A DNA stretch of 64,000 nt from Natronorubrum tibetense GA33 (GTDB taxonomy: Archaea; Halobacteriota; Halobacteria; Halobacteriales; Natrialbaceae). The stretch's first letter is position 1; the number at the start of each line of letters is the position of its first letter. The position numbers and the translations under genes are program-made. Where the stretch lies: assembly GCF_000383975.1 (NCBI RefSeq), contig NZ_KB913017.1:3993513-4057512 (forward strand). Direction: 5' to 3'. Under the pieces are notes generated by a model. It searched no databases, was not told the origin of the DNA, and worked only from the letters and a program-made list of their open reading frames with translations. Below are positions 6,968-15,544 of the stretch, in pieces.

Positions 6968-8587
6968 TCACCGATCGGCGACAGCGCCGACGAATCCGGT
7001 TTCGCTCCCGCCGCCGGGAGTCTTCCAGGTCAACTCCGCACCGCGGAGAACCGTCGGATCGTTCCCTGACTTCGACCACTTCTCGAGGGCTTCCGCGGCG
7101 ATCGTCCCGAGGTTCTCGAACCGATCGGCCTTCAGCTGCGAGAGAATCGTATCGATCCGCATCCGTCGGGGGTCGCCGTTCTCGTCGAACTCGAGGTCCG
7201 CACCGTTCTCTGCAAGCCACTTCTGGAACGGCGAGGACTCTGCAACGTGGTCCGCTAACCCCATCAGGTGTTGCATCCGATCGGCGTAACTCTCGATCGC
7301 GTACTCGGCGGATTCGACGAGCGCACGCAACTCCTCGCGATACTTCCGGGCGCGAAACGACACGTCGCCCTGGTCGAGTTCGAGGACATCGCCGAGATCT
7401 TGTATTGCACGGTAGATCGTCGCGGGGTGTTTCCCCAGCTGGTCGGCGAGGTCGTCGACCGCTACTCCGCCATCGGTCGCGACCGTCTCGGTAACGTCGC
7501 GAGCAGTCTCGCCCATGTCGCGCAGCGTCGTCATCAACAGGTGGTCCGTCTTCGCCTCGAGGCGCGGCGTGGGGTCTTCGTAGAGTTCCACGGGCTGATC
7601 ACGAGCCACGGCGTCGAAGTGATCATCAGCGACGTAGACGCCGTTTCCATCGGGACCGAGCGGGATGTCTTCCCAGTGGAGCGCGTTCAACAGTGTCTCC
7701 TCGATCTGCTCGGTCACCTCGTGGCGATCGGCCCATGCCCATGCCTCGCCGTCGTTCCTCGACTTGTTCACCAGCACCTCGACCTTCGGGTGGTAGGACG
7801 GGTGGTCTTTCGAGACCGCGTCCGGATCTTTCAGCTGGTAGATCTCGAATTTCCGTCCGTAGGTGTGGCCGGGTAGCAACTTGCTGGCCGACGCCGGATT
7901 GAGAAAGAGCCGGTTCTGGTGATTGATTACCTCCTCGTTGTCGATATGAAGCTCCGCTTTGACGCCCTTGATCTCGGACAGATAGAGCGCAACCTTCTGG
8001 AGTACGCCGGCTGACGAGAGCTTTTCAGCCCATTCGCGTCGAATCCGAACGTACCGCTCGTACGCCCACATTCGACTCGCCTGGTGCGGTTCGGCTCGGA
8101 AGTAGTCAGGGTGAATCCGCTCGTTCGCGTGTTCGAAGATCTCCGCGAAGAACTCCGGCAGCAACTCGAGGCCACGCTCGGACTCGATATTGCTGAGGTG
8201 GTACTCGACGTCGACGCCGTCGACCTCGCCGACCTGGTTCTCCCACGGGAGCTGTATCGGGTCGCCGGTCTCCCAGTGGCGCATGTTCGGAAACCGTGGC
8301 GAGATATTGAACGACGCCTTTCGCTCACCGCGACCGCGGCCCTTGATATCCCATTCGTACAGGCGTTCGGCGTTGATCCCGTCGGACAGCCGCGGTGCAA
8401 ACCCCGACTTGCTGTAGCTCACCTCGAGGAGCCAGGGGTCGCCGTCGATCTCGACGTTCAACTCGAGGTAACCCTCGAACGGCGGACCGAGCATCACCGA
8501 CGACAGCGCATCGTACGGACCGCGGCCCCAGTCGGGCCACTTCCAACGGCCTTCGATCTCGTGGGGCGTCGTCTCGACTTGCGTCAT
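6968..8587 (-). CDS. Large winged-helix protein, DUF7845-like
   Basis: A 539-residue acidic protein. The N-terminal 330 residues are a conserved domain of unknown function that I recall as DUF7845 in haloarchaeal mobile elements (opening PHEIEGRWKWPDWGRGPYDA). Residues about 365-410 (TDGGVAVDDLADQLGKHPAT, then IYRAIQDLGDVLEL) form a clear winged helix-turn-helix. The C-terminal part is helical. It starts with ATGA overlapping the stop of the DUF488 gene, so it is the third gene of a coupled operon with a nuclease and a DUF488 protein. A DNA-binding or replication-associated role in the element is likely; no catalytic motif is visible. Confidence 0.65.
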   Translation of the reverse strand: MTQVETTPHEIEGRWKWPDWGRGPYDALSSVMLGPPFEGYLELNVEIDGDPWLLEVSYSKSGFAPRLSDGINAERLYEWDIKGRGRGERKASFNISPRFPNMRHWETGDPIQLPWENQVGEVDGVDVEYHLSNIESERGLELLPEFFAEIFEHANERIHPDYFRAEPHQASRMWAYERYVRIRREWAEKLSSAGVLQKVALYLSEIKGVKAELHIDNEEVINHQNRLFLNPASASKLLPGHTYGRKFEIYQLKDPDAVSKDHPSYHPKVEVLVNKSRNDGEAWAWADRHEVTEQIEETLLNALHWEDIPLGPDGNGVYVADDHFDAVARDQPVELYEDPTPRLEAKTDHLLMTTLRDMGETARDVTETVATDGGVAVDDLADQLGKHPATIYRAIQDLGDVLELDQGDVSFRARKYREELRALVESAEYAIESYADRMQHLMGLADHVAESSPFQKWLAENGADLEFDENGDPRRMRIDTILSQLKADRFENLGTIAAEALEKWSKSGNDPTVLRGAELTWKTPGGGSETGFVGAVADR

Positions 8588-9102
8588 CGTCCTCCGCTCC
8601 CGGCGAAGTCCGCGAGCGTGGCAGCAGGCTCATCGTTGGCATCGGCTTCCGCCTCGATTGGGATGGTCGACGGGTCCGGGTGATGAACGACCTCGATGTC
8701 TTCGAGCTGGGCAACGACAGCGTTCGCGAGCAGTCGCCGGTGACACCAGCGGGCGTCCTTTTCCCAACAGACGAGCCAGATATCGCGCTCGCGAGCGCGG
8801 TCGGCCAGCTCGTCGATCACGTTCTGCGGGCCGGGCTCGGCGAGGTGTTTCCGATATCGACGTTCGTACTTGACGGAGTTCCACGCGACCGCTGCCGGGT
8901 TAGGCTCGCCGTCGTCTTCGGCGGCCGTCTCGACGGCCTTGTACGCGTTCAACAACTCCTCGGGCGGCCCGACAGCTGGGATGTTCCGGTCGGTCAGTCG
9001 CTCAACGAAATCCTGTGAGTAGCGAACCACACCGAAGACGGCATCCTCGTCGGCAGGCTCGTGACTCGAGAGCCCACCGAAGTACGATGTACGGACTGTC
9101 AT
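8584..9102 (-). CDS. DUF488 family protein
   Basis: A 172-residue protein. Residues 109-125 carry the DUF488 hallmark WLVCWEKDARWCHRRLL (C112, C120-H-R-R), and the N-terminus (MTVRTSYFGGLSSHEP) matches the family's beta-strand opening. DUF488 proteins occur widely near toxin, nuclease and mobile-element genes; their biochemical role is not settled. The ATG at 9102 is preferred over 9162 because it gives a 4-base overlap with the stop of the upstream nuclease gene. Its own stop overlaps the next start by 4 bases. Confidence 0.8.
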   Translation of the reverse strand: MTVRTSYFGGLSSHEPADEDAVFGVVRYSQDFVERLTDRNIPAVGPPEELLNAYKAVETAAEDDGEPNPAAVAWNSVKYERRYRKHLAEPGPQNVIDELADRARERDIWLVCWEKDARWCHRRLLANAVVAQLEDIEVVHHPDPSTIPIEAEADANDEPAATLADFAGSGGR

Positions 9103-9620
9103 CGACGACACCCCACGGTCACCGACGGATCGACGCCCGCCGGATCGATCACGTGCGACCACGCGAGTTTCGCAACCTCCTGCTCGGAGCGTGACCCGCT
9201 GACATCATACCATCGCCCGGACAGCAGCTCGTCGACGAGCGTCGCCGGCACGATCGCGCGAGCCACCTGGGGCAGTCCCGGTCGCGGCAGATAGACCACG
9301 AGCAGGTACATCCCGCCCGCCTCGAGCAGCTGCTCGTGAGCGCCGCGTTTGACGTAGAACCGCCCTCGAGTCGATCGGCTGCCGTTGCTCGTCTCGATTT
9401 GACAGCCTTTGATCTCGATCGGCGTCTTGGGCTCGACGAGAACGATGCCGTAGAACGGGAGCGATCGGCTCGCCTCGAGGACCGCTGTCGTTCTCGCGTC
9501 GTGCCAGGTGGCCGTGCGATCGCCGACGTACTCCAGGGCGTCGATCACCTGCACGATCTCCGCCTCGAGGAAATCACCGCTGGCCTTCGAACTCTCGAGA
9601 GGCGACGTTCGCGAACTCAT
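9099..9620 (-). CDS. PD-(D/E)XK-like endonuclease, paralogue of the 484-867 protein
   Basis: A 173-residue protein. The N-terminal helix (SSKASGDFLEAEIVQVIDAL) carries the conserved Glu typical of PD-(D/E)XK helix 1; D41 and D34 are candidates for the metal-binding Asp. E69-I70-K71 in KTPIEIKGC is the ExK motif, followed by ETSNG, GRFYVKRGAHEQLLE and MYLLVVYLPRPG. The last four blocks align with the shorter protein at 484-867. It is the first gene of an operon with DUF488 and the winged-helix protein. The likely role is a Holliday-junction resolvase or restriction-like nuclease. Confidence 0.7.
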   Translation of the reverse strand: MSSRTSPLESSKASGDFLEAEIVQVIDALEYVGDRTATWHDARTTAVLEASRSLPFYGIVLVEPKTPIEIKGCQIETSNGSRSTRGRFYVKRGAHEQLLEAGGMYLLVVYLPRPGLPQVARAIVPATLVDELLSGRWYDVSGSRSEQEVAKLAWSHVIDPAGVDPSVTVGCRR

Positions 9621-9699
9621 CGCGAATCACCGGCCTCGTGATTGGTTTCCGTGAGTGTGGAACGAATAGACCTATACAGTCTGTTCAGAAGTCTATCAC

Positions 9700-9864
9700 A
9701 TGGTGTTGGATCTGATACTCGAATTCGTCCTGCTCGTAACTGCCACCTATATCGGTGCAATGATCGCTCTCCGTGGATTTTTTGGGAGAGAATACTACGA
9801 TCCGCGAACGGGCGAATCCGTGGGTAGAGACGAAGATTCGAACGGTGAAACGGATCGTCGGTAA
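9700..9864 (+). CDS. 54-residue single-span membrane protein
   Basis: ATG at 9700 opens a 54-codon frame. Residues 2-25 are a strong transmembrane segment (LILEFVLLVTATYIGAMIAL), followed by a short basic/aromatic junction (RGFFGREYYDPR) and an acidic C-terminal tail (GRDEDSNGETDRR). This hydrophobic-then-acidic design is typical of small haloarchaeal membrane proteins and unlikely by chance. It lies divergent from the nuclease operon and convergent with the zinc-finger genes. No family recognised. Confidence 0.5.
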   Translation: MVLDLILEFVLLVTATYIGAMIALRGFFGREYYDPRTGESVGRDEDSNGETDRR

Positions 9865-9897
9865 CTACCAGCGACTGCTCAGTACCGTCCAAGGACA

Positions 9898-10245
9898 TCA
9901 CGGCTCACCTCCCCGGTTACTGATATCGTAGTATGACCGCGTCGGCCCGTTTATCGGTCGATACTGGTTTTCGTAGGGATACGCTGTCTGGCACGATTGG
10001 CAAAGCGTCTTAGCGGCTTGTCGGTCCGACTGGACGTAGATGCGGGCCGTATGCCGCGAAACGCGCGCTCCGCAGTCGTAACAATCTGGCGCGCTCGAGG
10101 AGTGTGTGCGACCACCGTCGGCCCGAATCTCTCGCTCCTCGAGCGCGTTTTGAACGTCGGCGTCGGTCGCCTGATGGGCCGGATGGGCTATGGGCGTCCG
10201 ACTCTCGACGATGTACAGCTGACTCGCCGGGACGAACTCAGACAT
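9898..10245 (-). CDS. Zinc-finger protein
   Basis: A 115-residue protein from MSEFVPASQLYIVESRTPIA. Two CxxC pairs, CYDCGARVSRHTARIYVQ and CQSCQTAYP, form a probable zinc ribbon in the C-terminal half. The start at 10245 overlaps the stop of the next zinc-finger gene upstream by 8 bases, which fixes it over the ATG at 10305. Small zinc-ribbon proteins of this kind are common in haloarchaeal viruses and proviruses; no specific function can be assigned. Confidence 0.65.
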   Translation of the reverse strand: MSEFVPASQLYIVESRTPIAHPAHQATDADVQNALEEREIRADGGRTHSSSAPDCYDCGARVSRHTARIYVQSDRQAAKTLCQSCQTAYPYENQYRPINGPTRSYYDISNRGGEP

Positions 10246-10477
10246 CGGCCTCACCTCCGTGGTGACCCTCGGCGATCTCCGGGTCCGGGATCGTGACCGC
10301 GACACCAGCTGCGGACCCGCGGGTCAGTCGACGGTAGGAATCACAGTCTCCGCAGCGATGGGCTCGGTCGTTGTTGTCGCCGTAGACGCGGCAGAACTGA
10401 TCCGAAACGTACGCTCCGCAGTGTTTGCACGTCGAGTTGTCGACCGACGGCCACGGGGCGGTCGTCACGCAGACCAC
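10238..10477 (-). CDS. Small zinc-ribbon protein
   Basis: A 79-residue protein beginning at GTG 10477 (or the in-frame GTG at 10468). CKHCGAYVSDQFCRVYG and HRCGDCDSYRRL give two CxxC knuckles. The pattern (CxxCGAYVS...RVYGDN) parallels the downstream protein's CYDCGARVS...RIYVQSD, so the two genes probably arose by duplication. It is the last accessory gene before tRNA-Trp, and its promoter must lie in the 60 bases between them. Confidence 0.6.
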   Translation of the reverse strand: MVCVTTAPWPSVDNSTCKHCGAYVSDQFCRVYGDNNDRAHRCGDCDSYRRLTRGSAAGVAVTIPDPEIAEGHHGGEADV

Positions 10478-10536
10478 CCCCTACTCAGAATGTATCGAGA
10501 ACGCGAGAGAAGCCGCTCCTCGCTTTTTATTTCAAA

Positions 10537-10712
10537 TGGGGCCGGAGGGATTTGAACCCCCGATCGACTGATATCTCCGGTGCGCCTCGGAACTCCAGAG
10601 GGTCATCACACGGACACTGATCAGGTGTCCGATCAGTATATCAGTCTGGAGTGTCGTCCCGGGCGCCGTAGCCTCTGGAGTCAGTCGCCATCCCTGGCTT
10701 GGCCACAGCCCC
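10537..10712 (-). tRNA. tRNA-Trp (CCA) with a 102-nt intron
   Basis: The minus strand reads acceptor GGGGCTG, D-arm GCCA...TGGC, anticodon stem ACTGA with loop CTCCAGA (anticodon CCA at 10676-10678), intron, stem TCAGT, variable loop CGATC, T-arm with TTCAAAT, acceptor CGGCCCC and discriminator A at 10537. Removing 10573-10674 gives a 74-nt tRNA with complete pairing. The intron sits after position 37 in the canonical archaeal place, and the exon-intron junctions can form a bulge-helix-bulge. The 3' end faces the accessory region, a usual position for an integration site. Confidence 0.95.
10573..10674 (-). ncRNA. Box C/D guide RNA within the tRNA-Trp intron
   Basis: The intron contains a box C-like GTGATGA and box D-like CTGA elements (ACTGATATACTGATCGG). 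In haloarchaea the pre-tRNA-Trp intron is an established box C/D RNA guiding 2'-O-methylation of C34 and U39 of the same tRNA. Position and size here match that case. The guide segments were not base-paired in detail here. Confidence 0.75.
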
Positions 10713-10765
10713 TCGCTTCTCAGTTGGGCGATCCTGCCTAAAGTGGTTTCGATTCGGAATCCGCC

Positions 10766-11671
10766 CTACAGCCACGGGGCCCGACCCTGGGTATCGGTCG
10801 AGTCGTCGCCCGGATACGGTCCCGAGTCGGAGTCGTCATCGCTCGAGTCCGCGTCGTCGCCGTCCGACCCGCCGCCGTCGGTCAGCGCGCCCAGGCTATC
10901 CGTGGGCGACTCGTCGCCGTCGGCCGCGTTGTCACCCGAGTCGCGCTCTAACGGCAGGTCGATGGCGAACACGCCGGCGACGAGCAGCGCGGCGAGGGGG
11001 GCCTGTCCGAAGGCCATCCCGAGCATCGACAGTGGAAGCAGCCCGAGAGCCACTGCGCTGCCGAAGCGGAAGCGGTCGATGTCCATGCAGCCGCGGAGGT
11101 ACGGGCCGCCGAGGGCGATGGCGAGGGCGAATGCGACACCGACGCCCGCGGCAAGTACGGCGTTTGCGACCAGCGCGGGGTTGTCCATGAGGACGAACTC
11201 GGCACCCGCGGGATCGATGCTTGCAACGAGGCCGAGGCCGATGATGACAGCAGGGTTCGGGAGGTACTCGCCGATGGTGGCGCTTGCGGTCTTGGCCGCG
11301 ATGGCGAGAATAACGAGCGCCGCGAAGCGGGTGATAATGCCGTCGTCGACGACGCTCCCGATCGCCGGCGCGAGTGCGGCCTGGACTCCCGCGAGCAGTA
11401 TCAGCGGAATCCCGACGAGCATGACGATCGTAGCCTGTTCCCGGGGCGTCCCGGACATCTCCGCGAGGATCACCGCGACCGTGGCGCTGCCACCGAAGAT
11501 CAGCAGGCCGACCTGGACGGCACCGAGCGGATCGTCCAACGCGCCCGCGAGGATCAGCGCCGGGAAGACGCCGTCGATCAGCGGCAGCATCATCACCAGC
11601 GCTAACAGGCGGGTATCACCACCGACTATTCGCTCGAGGCGGAGTGCGACCGGGTGTCGTGACGTACTCAT
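10766..11671 (-). CDS. Haloarchaeal membrane protein, DUF5794-like
   Basis: A 301-residue protein with seven to eight hydrophobic segments in residues 20-245 (for example LLALVMMLPLIDGVFPALIL, QATIVMLVGIPLILLAGVQA, ALVILAIAAKTASATIGEY) and an acidic disordered tail (DGDDADSSDDDSDSGPYPGD). It resembles a conserved haloarchaeal membrane family I recall as DUF5794. The conserved core genome resumes here after the tRNA gene. Transport or enzymatic role unknown. Confidence 0.7.
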   Translation of the reverse strand: MSTSRHPVALRLERIVGGDTRLLALVMMLPLIDGVFPALILAGALDDPLGAVQVGLLIFGGSATVAVILAEMSGTPREQATIVMLVGIPLILLAGVQAALAPAIGSVVDDGIITRFAALVILAIAAKTASATIGEYLPNPAVIIGLGLVASIDPAGAEFVLMDNPALVANAVLAAGVGVAFALAIALGGPYLRGCMDIDRFRFGSAVALGLLPLSMLGMAFGQAPLAALLVAGVFAIDLPLERDSGDNAADGDESPTDSLGALTDGGGSDGDDADSSDDDSDSGPYPGDDSTDTQGRAPWL

Positions 11672-12234
11672 GAGTCAGGCTCGATGGCCATGACCCGAGG
11701 CCGGTGGGCAATAGGGTGGACGGTCCCGTCGCGACTGGTGAATCGGACACCAGTTCGTCCAGTTGCGGCCTCGCGCTGTGAATTGTTTTGTGAATTTCCC
11801 GAACTGAAGATTGGCGGCGTCACTGTCGACGCTCGTCCGGCCAACGGTTCGGGCACCACTGAAATTCACAGCGTACATACCCGTATCGACAACCGGATTC
11901 TCAATAAGCGTTGTGTGGGACGCGGTCGCATAACTTGCCGCATTCGCACCACTGGCTGCCAGATGCGGACGGGAATGTACACACCTGCGCTTGACAACTG
12001 TAGCTGAGAGCGGGATTTGGTCGACGAACGTCCACTCGGGGAGAGGGCACGATCAGATCACGAGTCCCTCGCACGGCACGCGGTCGTCCGCCCGCTTCGA
12101 GCGGAGGGATTCTCGCTTCCCGACGGCCACCCATCCCGTCACCGGATGCCGTTCTCTTACCGAGTGCCCCGACAACTGTTCACACCCAGTTCGTATCTCG
12201 CAACGCTTTTTGCTCGCGGGTTCGGACGGTTTAC
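11672..12234. other. Intergenic, no gene supported
   Basis: A 563-base gap between divergent genes. Short open frames exist on both strands, but they have unnatural composition (Arg/Cys/Thr-rich) and no recognisable motif. The right end must hold the guaB promoter: a T-rich stretch (gctttttgctc, about 12206-12216) lies 20-28 bases before the guaB ATG, suggesting a leaderless transcript. Confidence 0.5.
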
Positions 12235-13737
12235 ATGGCGAACGATATCCCTGAGCAGGGGCCTTATTCTTCGAAATTACAGGTACCGGAAGCGCTAACG
12301 TTCGACGACGTCCTCTTGCGGCCGAAAGAGAGTCGTGTCGAACCCGACGACGCCGACCTCACCACACACGTCTCGAAATCCGTCGAGGTATCGGTTCCAA
12401 TTCTCTCGGCCGCGATGGACACCGTCACCGAGAGCGGCATGGCCATCGCGATGGCCCGCCACGGCGGCCTGGGGGTCCTCCATCGGAACATGAACATCGA
12501 CGGAATGGTCGAGGAGATCGAACGGGTCAAAAGCGCCGACGAACTCATCATCCCGCTGGACTCGGTCGTCACCGCCGATCCCGAGATGTCCGTCCGCGAA
12601 GTCGACGAGCGAATGGCCCGCCAGGGCGTCGGCGGCGCACCGGTGGTCAACACCCGCGGCGAGGTGCTGGGGATCATCTCGAGTACCGACATCCGGCCCC
12701 ACCTCGAGGTCAACGAGGACGACCCCGTCACCGAAGCGATGACCGACGAGGTCGTGACGGCCTCCGAGGATATCGATCCGCGCGACGCGTTCGAACTGAT
12801 GTACGAGCACAAGATCGAGCGCGTGCCGGTCGTCGACGACGAGAACCTGCTGGTCGGACTCGTGACGATGCAAGGTATCCTCCAGCGTCGCGAGTACCAG
12901 CAGGCCGTCCGCGACGAGGACGGACGCCTCCGCTGTGGCGTCGCAGTCAGCCCCTTCGAACAGGAGCGCGCCGAGGCCGCCGACGAGGCCGGCGCAGACG
13001 TGCTATTCATCGACACCGCACACGCGCACAACTTGAACGTCATCGACGGCGCTCGAGAGATCAAAGAGTCCGTCGAGGCCGATGTCGTCGTCGGTAACGT
13101 CGGCACGCGAGAGGCGGCCGCGGATCTGGTCGAATTCGCGGACGGGATCAAAGTCGGCATCGGTCCGGGTTCGATCTGTACAACGCGAATCGTCTCGGGC
13201 TCCGGCATGCCCCAGATCACAGCCGTCGCACAGGTCGCGGACGTCGCAAACGAATACGACGTGCCAGTGATCGCCGACGGCGGGATTCGGTACTCCGGCG
13301 ACGCGATCAAGGCGATCGCCGCCGGTGCGGACGCCGTCATGCTCGGCTCCTACTTCGCCGGCACCGACGAGGCACCGGGTCGCGTCGTCACGATGAACGG
13401 CAAGAAGTACAAGCAGTATCGCGGTATGGGATCGGTCGGCGCGATGAAATCCGGCGACAGTGACCGGTATCTCAAGGAAGAGCCGGACGAGGACGACGAG
13501 TACGTGCCGGAAGGCGTCGAGGCTGCGACGCCGTACAAGGGTACGCTCAAGTCCGAACTCCACCAGCTCGCCGGTGGGATGCAGTCCGGAATGGGCTACG
13601 TCGGCGCCGAGACGATCCCCGAGTTCAAAGAGCGCAGCGAGTTCGTCCGCGTCTCCGCGGCCGGACAGGCCGAGAGTCACGCCCACGACGTCGTCATCAC
13701 CGACGAAGCGCCGAACTACTCGCCCGACAGCGAATAA
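12235..13737 (+). CDS. guaB: IMP dehydrogenase
   Basis: Catalyses NAD-dependent oxidation of IMP to XMP, the committed step of GMP synthesis. The 500-residue TIM barrel is interrupted by two CBS domains (about residues 108-225). The catalytic loop [13 protein letters not shown] has the nucleophile at C315. The flap shows the [10 protein letters not shown] motif, and FDDVLLRP opens the barrel. Full length for the family. The start ATG 12235 begins the usual N-terminus. Transcribed alone; its stop faces the acyl-CoA synthetase gene 35 bases on. Confidence 0.97.
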   Translation: MANDIPEQGPYSSKLQVPEALTFDDVLLRPKESRVEPDDADLTTHVSKSVEVSVPILSAAMDTVTESGMAIAMARHGGLGVLHRNMNIDGMVEEIERVKSADELIIPLDSVVTADPEMSVREVDERMARQGVGGAPVVNTRGEVLGIISSTDIRPHLEVNEDDPVTEAMTDEVVTASEDIDPRDAFELMYEHKIERVPVVDDENLLVGLVTMQGILQRREYQQAVRDEDGRLRCGVAVSPFEQERAEAADEAGADVLFIDTAHAHNLNVIDGAREIKESVEADVVVGNVGTREAAADLVEFADGIKVGIGPGSICTTRIVSGSGMPQITAVAQVADVANEYDVPVIADGGIRYSGDAIKAIAAGADAVMLGSYFAGTDEAPGRVVTMNGKKYKQYRGMGSVGAMKSGDSDRYLKEEPDEDDEYVPEGVEAATPYKGTLKSELHQLAGGMQSGMGYVGAETIPEFKERSEFVRVSAAGQAESHAHDVVITDEAPNYSPDSE

Positions 13738-13772
13738 GGAATCGATCAGAAACCCCCGGTCGGAGAACTGAC

Positions 13773-15440
13773 TCAGACGAGTTCGGTCCGCCGAATCTTC
13801 CCGGTCGTCGTGGTCGGGAGGTCGTCGCGGAACGCTATCTCGCGAGGATATTCGTACGCCGCTAGTTTCTCACGGACCAGGTCCCGAATCTCCTCGCGCA
13901 ACTCGTCCGTTCCCGTCACGCCGTCTACGGGCTGGACGACGGCCTTGATGATCTCGCCACGGGTCTCGTCCGGAACGCCGACGACGCCGACCTGTTCGAC
14001 GACCTCGTGCTCGAGGATCGTCTCCTCGACCTCCCGCGGCGCGACGCGGTAGCCGCTCGTGATGATGAGTTCGTCATCCCGCGACGTGAACCAGCAGTAG
14101 CCGTCGTCGTCGCGTTCGGCCAGGTCGCCCGTGAGATGCCAGACGTCTCCATCCGGACCGTCCTCGAGCGTCACCGCCGCCGTCTTCTCCGGAGCATTCC
14201 AGTACGCTTCGAAGATCACGGGATCGTCGCCGCGTCGAACCGCTATCTCGCCGATTTCACCCGGATCGACGCGCTCACCCGTCTCCGAATCCAGTACGGC
14301 AACGTCGTGGCCCGGAGCCGGCTTTCCCATGCTCCCCGGCTTCGCCGGGAACCACTCACGGCAGTTGGTCACGAGCAGGTTCGCCTCCGTCTGGCCGTAG
14401 AGTTCGTTGACGACCACGCCCGAAAGCGCCTCGTCGGCCCACTCGAGAATCTCCCCGGTCAGCGGTTCGCCGCCGGAACAGATCGCCTCGAGCGAGAGGT
14501 CGTAGCGGTCACTGGGATTCTCGATACCCATCAGCATCCGGATCGCAGTCGGTGGGATGAAGGCGTCGGTAACGTCGAATGCGGCCATAATCTCGTAGGC
14601 GCGCTCGGGGTCGAACGACCCCATCGGATACCCCACCACTGGCTGACCGTAGTGCCAGGCGGGAAAGACGAGGTCGCCGAGCGCGCCGATCCAGGCCCAG
14701 TCGGCGGGCGTCCAGTAGACGCCGTCGCGAACGTCGCGCTCGAAGTACATCGTAAACGCCGGACAGTGTCCGAGCCAGACGCCGTGCGTATGGAGGACGC
14801 CTTTCGGCTCGCCGGTGCTGCCGCTCGTGTACATGATGATCGCGGGCGTATCGACATCCGTGTCGGCCAGTTCGAACGCCGTCTCGTCCCAATCGACGGC
14901 GGCCTCGAATCGCTCCGCGGCCGCGCCGCCGCCAGCGTTTTCGTCGACGGTATCCCCCTCGTCACCGACGACGAGGACGGACTCGAGGCGGGGACAGTCC
15001 GGAGCGATATCTCGCACCGTCTTCCACTGGCTCGCGTCGACGACGGCCACGCGGGCCTCGCTGTCGGTCAGCCGGTAGCGCAGCGCATCGTCGCCGAACA
15101 GCACCGACAGCGGGAGCGAAATCGCGCCCAGCTTCCAGCAGGCCAGGTGCGTGAGGACGTTCGCCGGCTTCTGCGGGACGACGACGGCGACGCGGTCGCC
15201 GCGCTCTACCCCGCGGGCCGAGAGGGCGTTCGCGACGGCGTTGGACCGCGCGTCGAGGTCGGCGAACGTGTACTCCTCGTGACCGTCCGCCGACGACAGC
15301 TGATAGAGCGCGACCTGCTCGCCGTCGTCGTGTTTACCGACCAGATCCGCGGCCGCGTTGAACCCCGGTGGAACGTCCCACGAAAACGACTCGCGAGCCT
15401 CCTCGTACGAGTCTCCGTCGACGGTGACGTAGTACGTCAT
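13773..15440 (-). CDS. AMP-forming acyl-CoA synthetase
   Basis: A 555-residue member of the ANL superfamily that activates a carboxylic acid with ATP and CoA. Visible motifs are the P-loop-like YTSGSTGEPKGVLHTH (about 200-215), the NELYGQTEAN motif, LTGDLAERDDDGYCWFTSRDDE with the hinge Asp, and the C-terminal PTTTTGKIRRTEL carrying the catalytic Lys. The N-terminal layout (WDVPPGFNAAADL) resembles medium-chain or acetyl-CoA synthetases; the substrate cannot be read from sequence. No operon partner is evident. Confidence 0.9.
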   Translation of the reverse strand: MTYYVTVDGDSYEEARESFSWDVPPGFNAAADLVGKHDDGEQVALYQLSSADGHEEYTFADLDARSNAVANALSARGVERGDRVAVVVPQKPANVLTHLACWKLGAISLPLSVLFGDDALRYRLTDSEARVAVVDASQWKTVRDIAPDCPRLESVLVVGDEGDTVDENAGGGAAAERFEAAVDWDETAFELADTDVDTPAIIMYTSGSTGEPKGVLHTHGVWLGHCPAFTMYFERDVRDGVYWTPADWAWIGALGDLVFPAWHYGQPVVGYPMGSFDPERAYEIMAAFDVTDAFIPPTAIRMLMGIENPSDRYDLSLEAICSGGEPLTGEILEWADEALSGVVVNELYGQTEANLLVTNCREWFPAKPGSMGKPAPGHDVAVLDSETGERVDPGEIGEIAVRRGDDPVIFEAYWNAPEKTAAVTLEDGPDGDVWHLTGDLAERDDDGYCWFTSRDDELIITSGYRVAPREVEETILEHEVVEQVGVVGVPDETRGEIIKAVVQPVDGVTGTDELREEIRDLVREKLAAYEYPREIAFRDDLPTTTTGKIRRTELV

Positions 15441-15544
15441 ACTGCTAGTTGGTCACATACATCACAAAATAGCCATCGACCGCGAGCGGCGACGACTCGA
15501 CGATCGTCACTGCGCCGCGGGCAAAAATCGCTCGAACGGCGGCG

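Noticed and set aside
11684..12134. Open frames on both strands before guaB
   Set aside because: Unnatural amino-acid composition and no conserved pattern; better read as intergenic.
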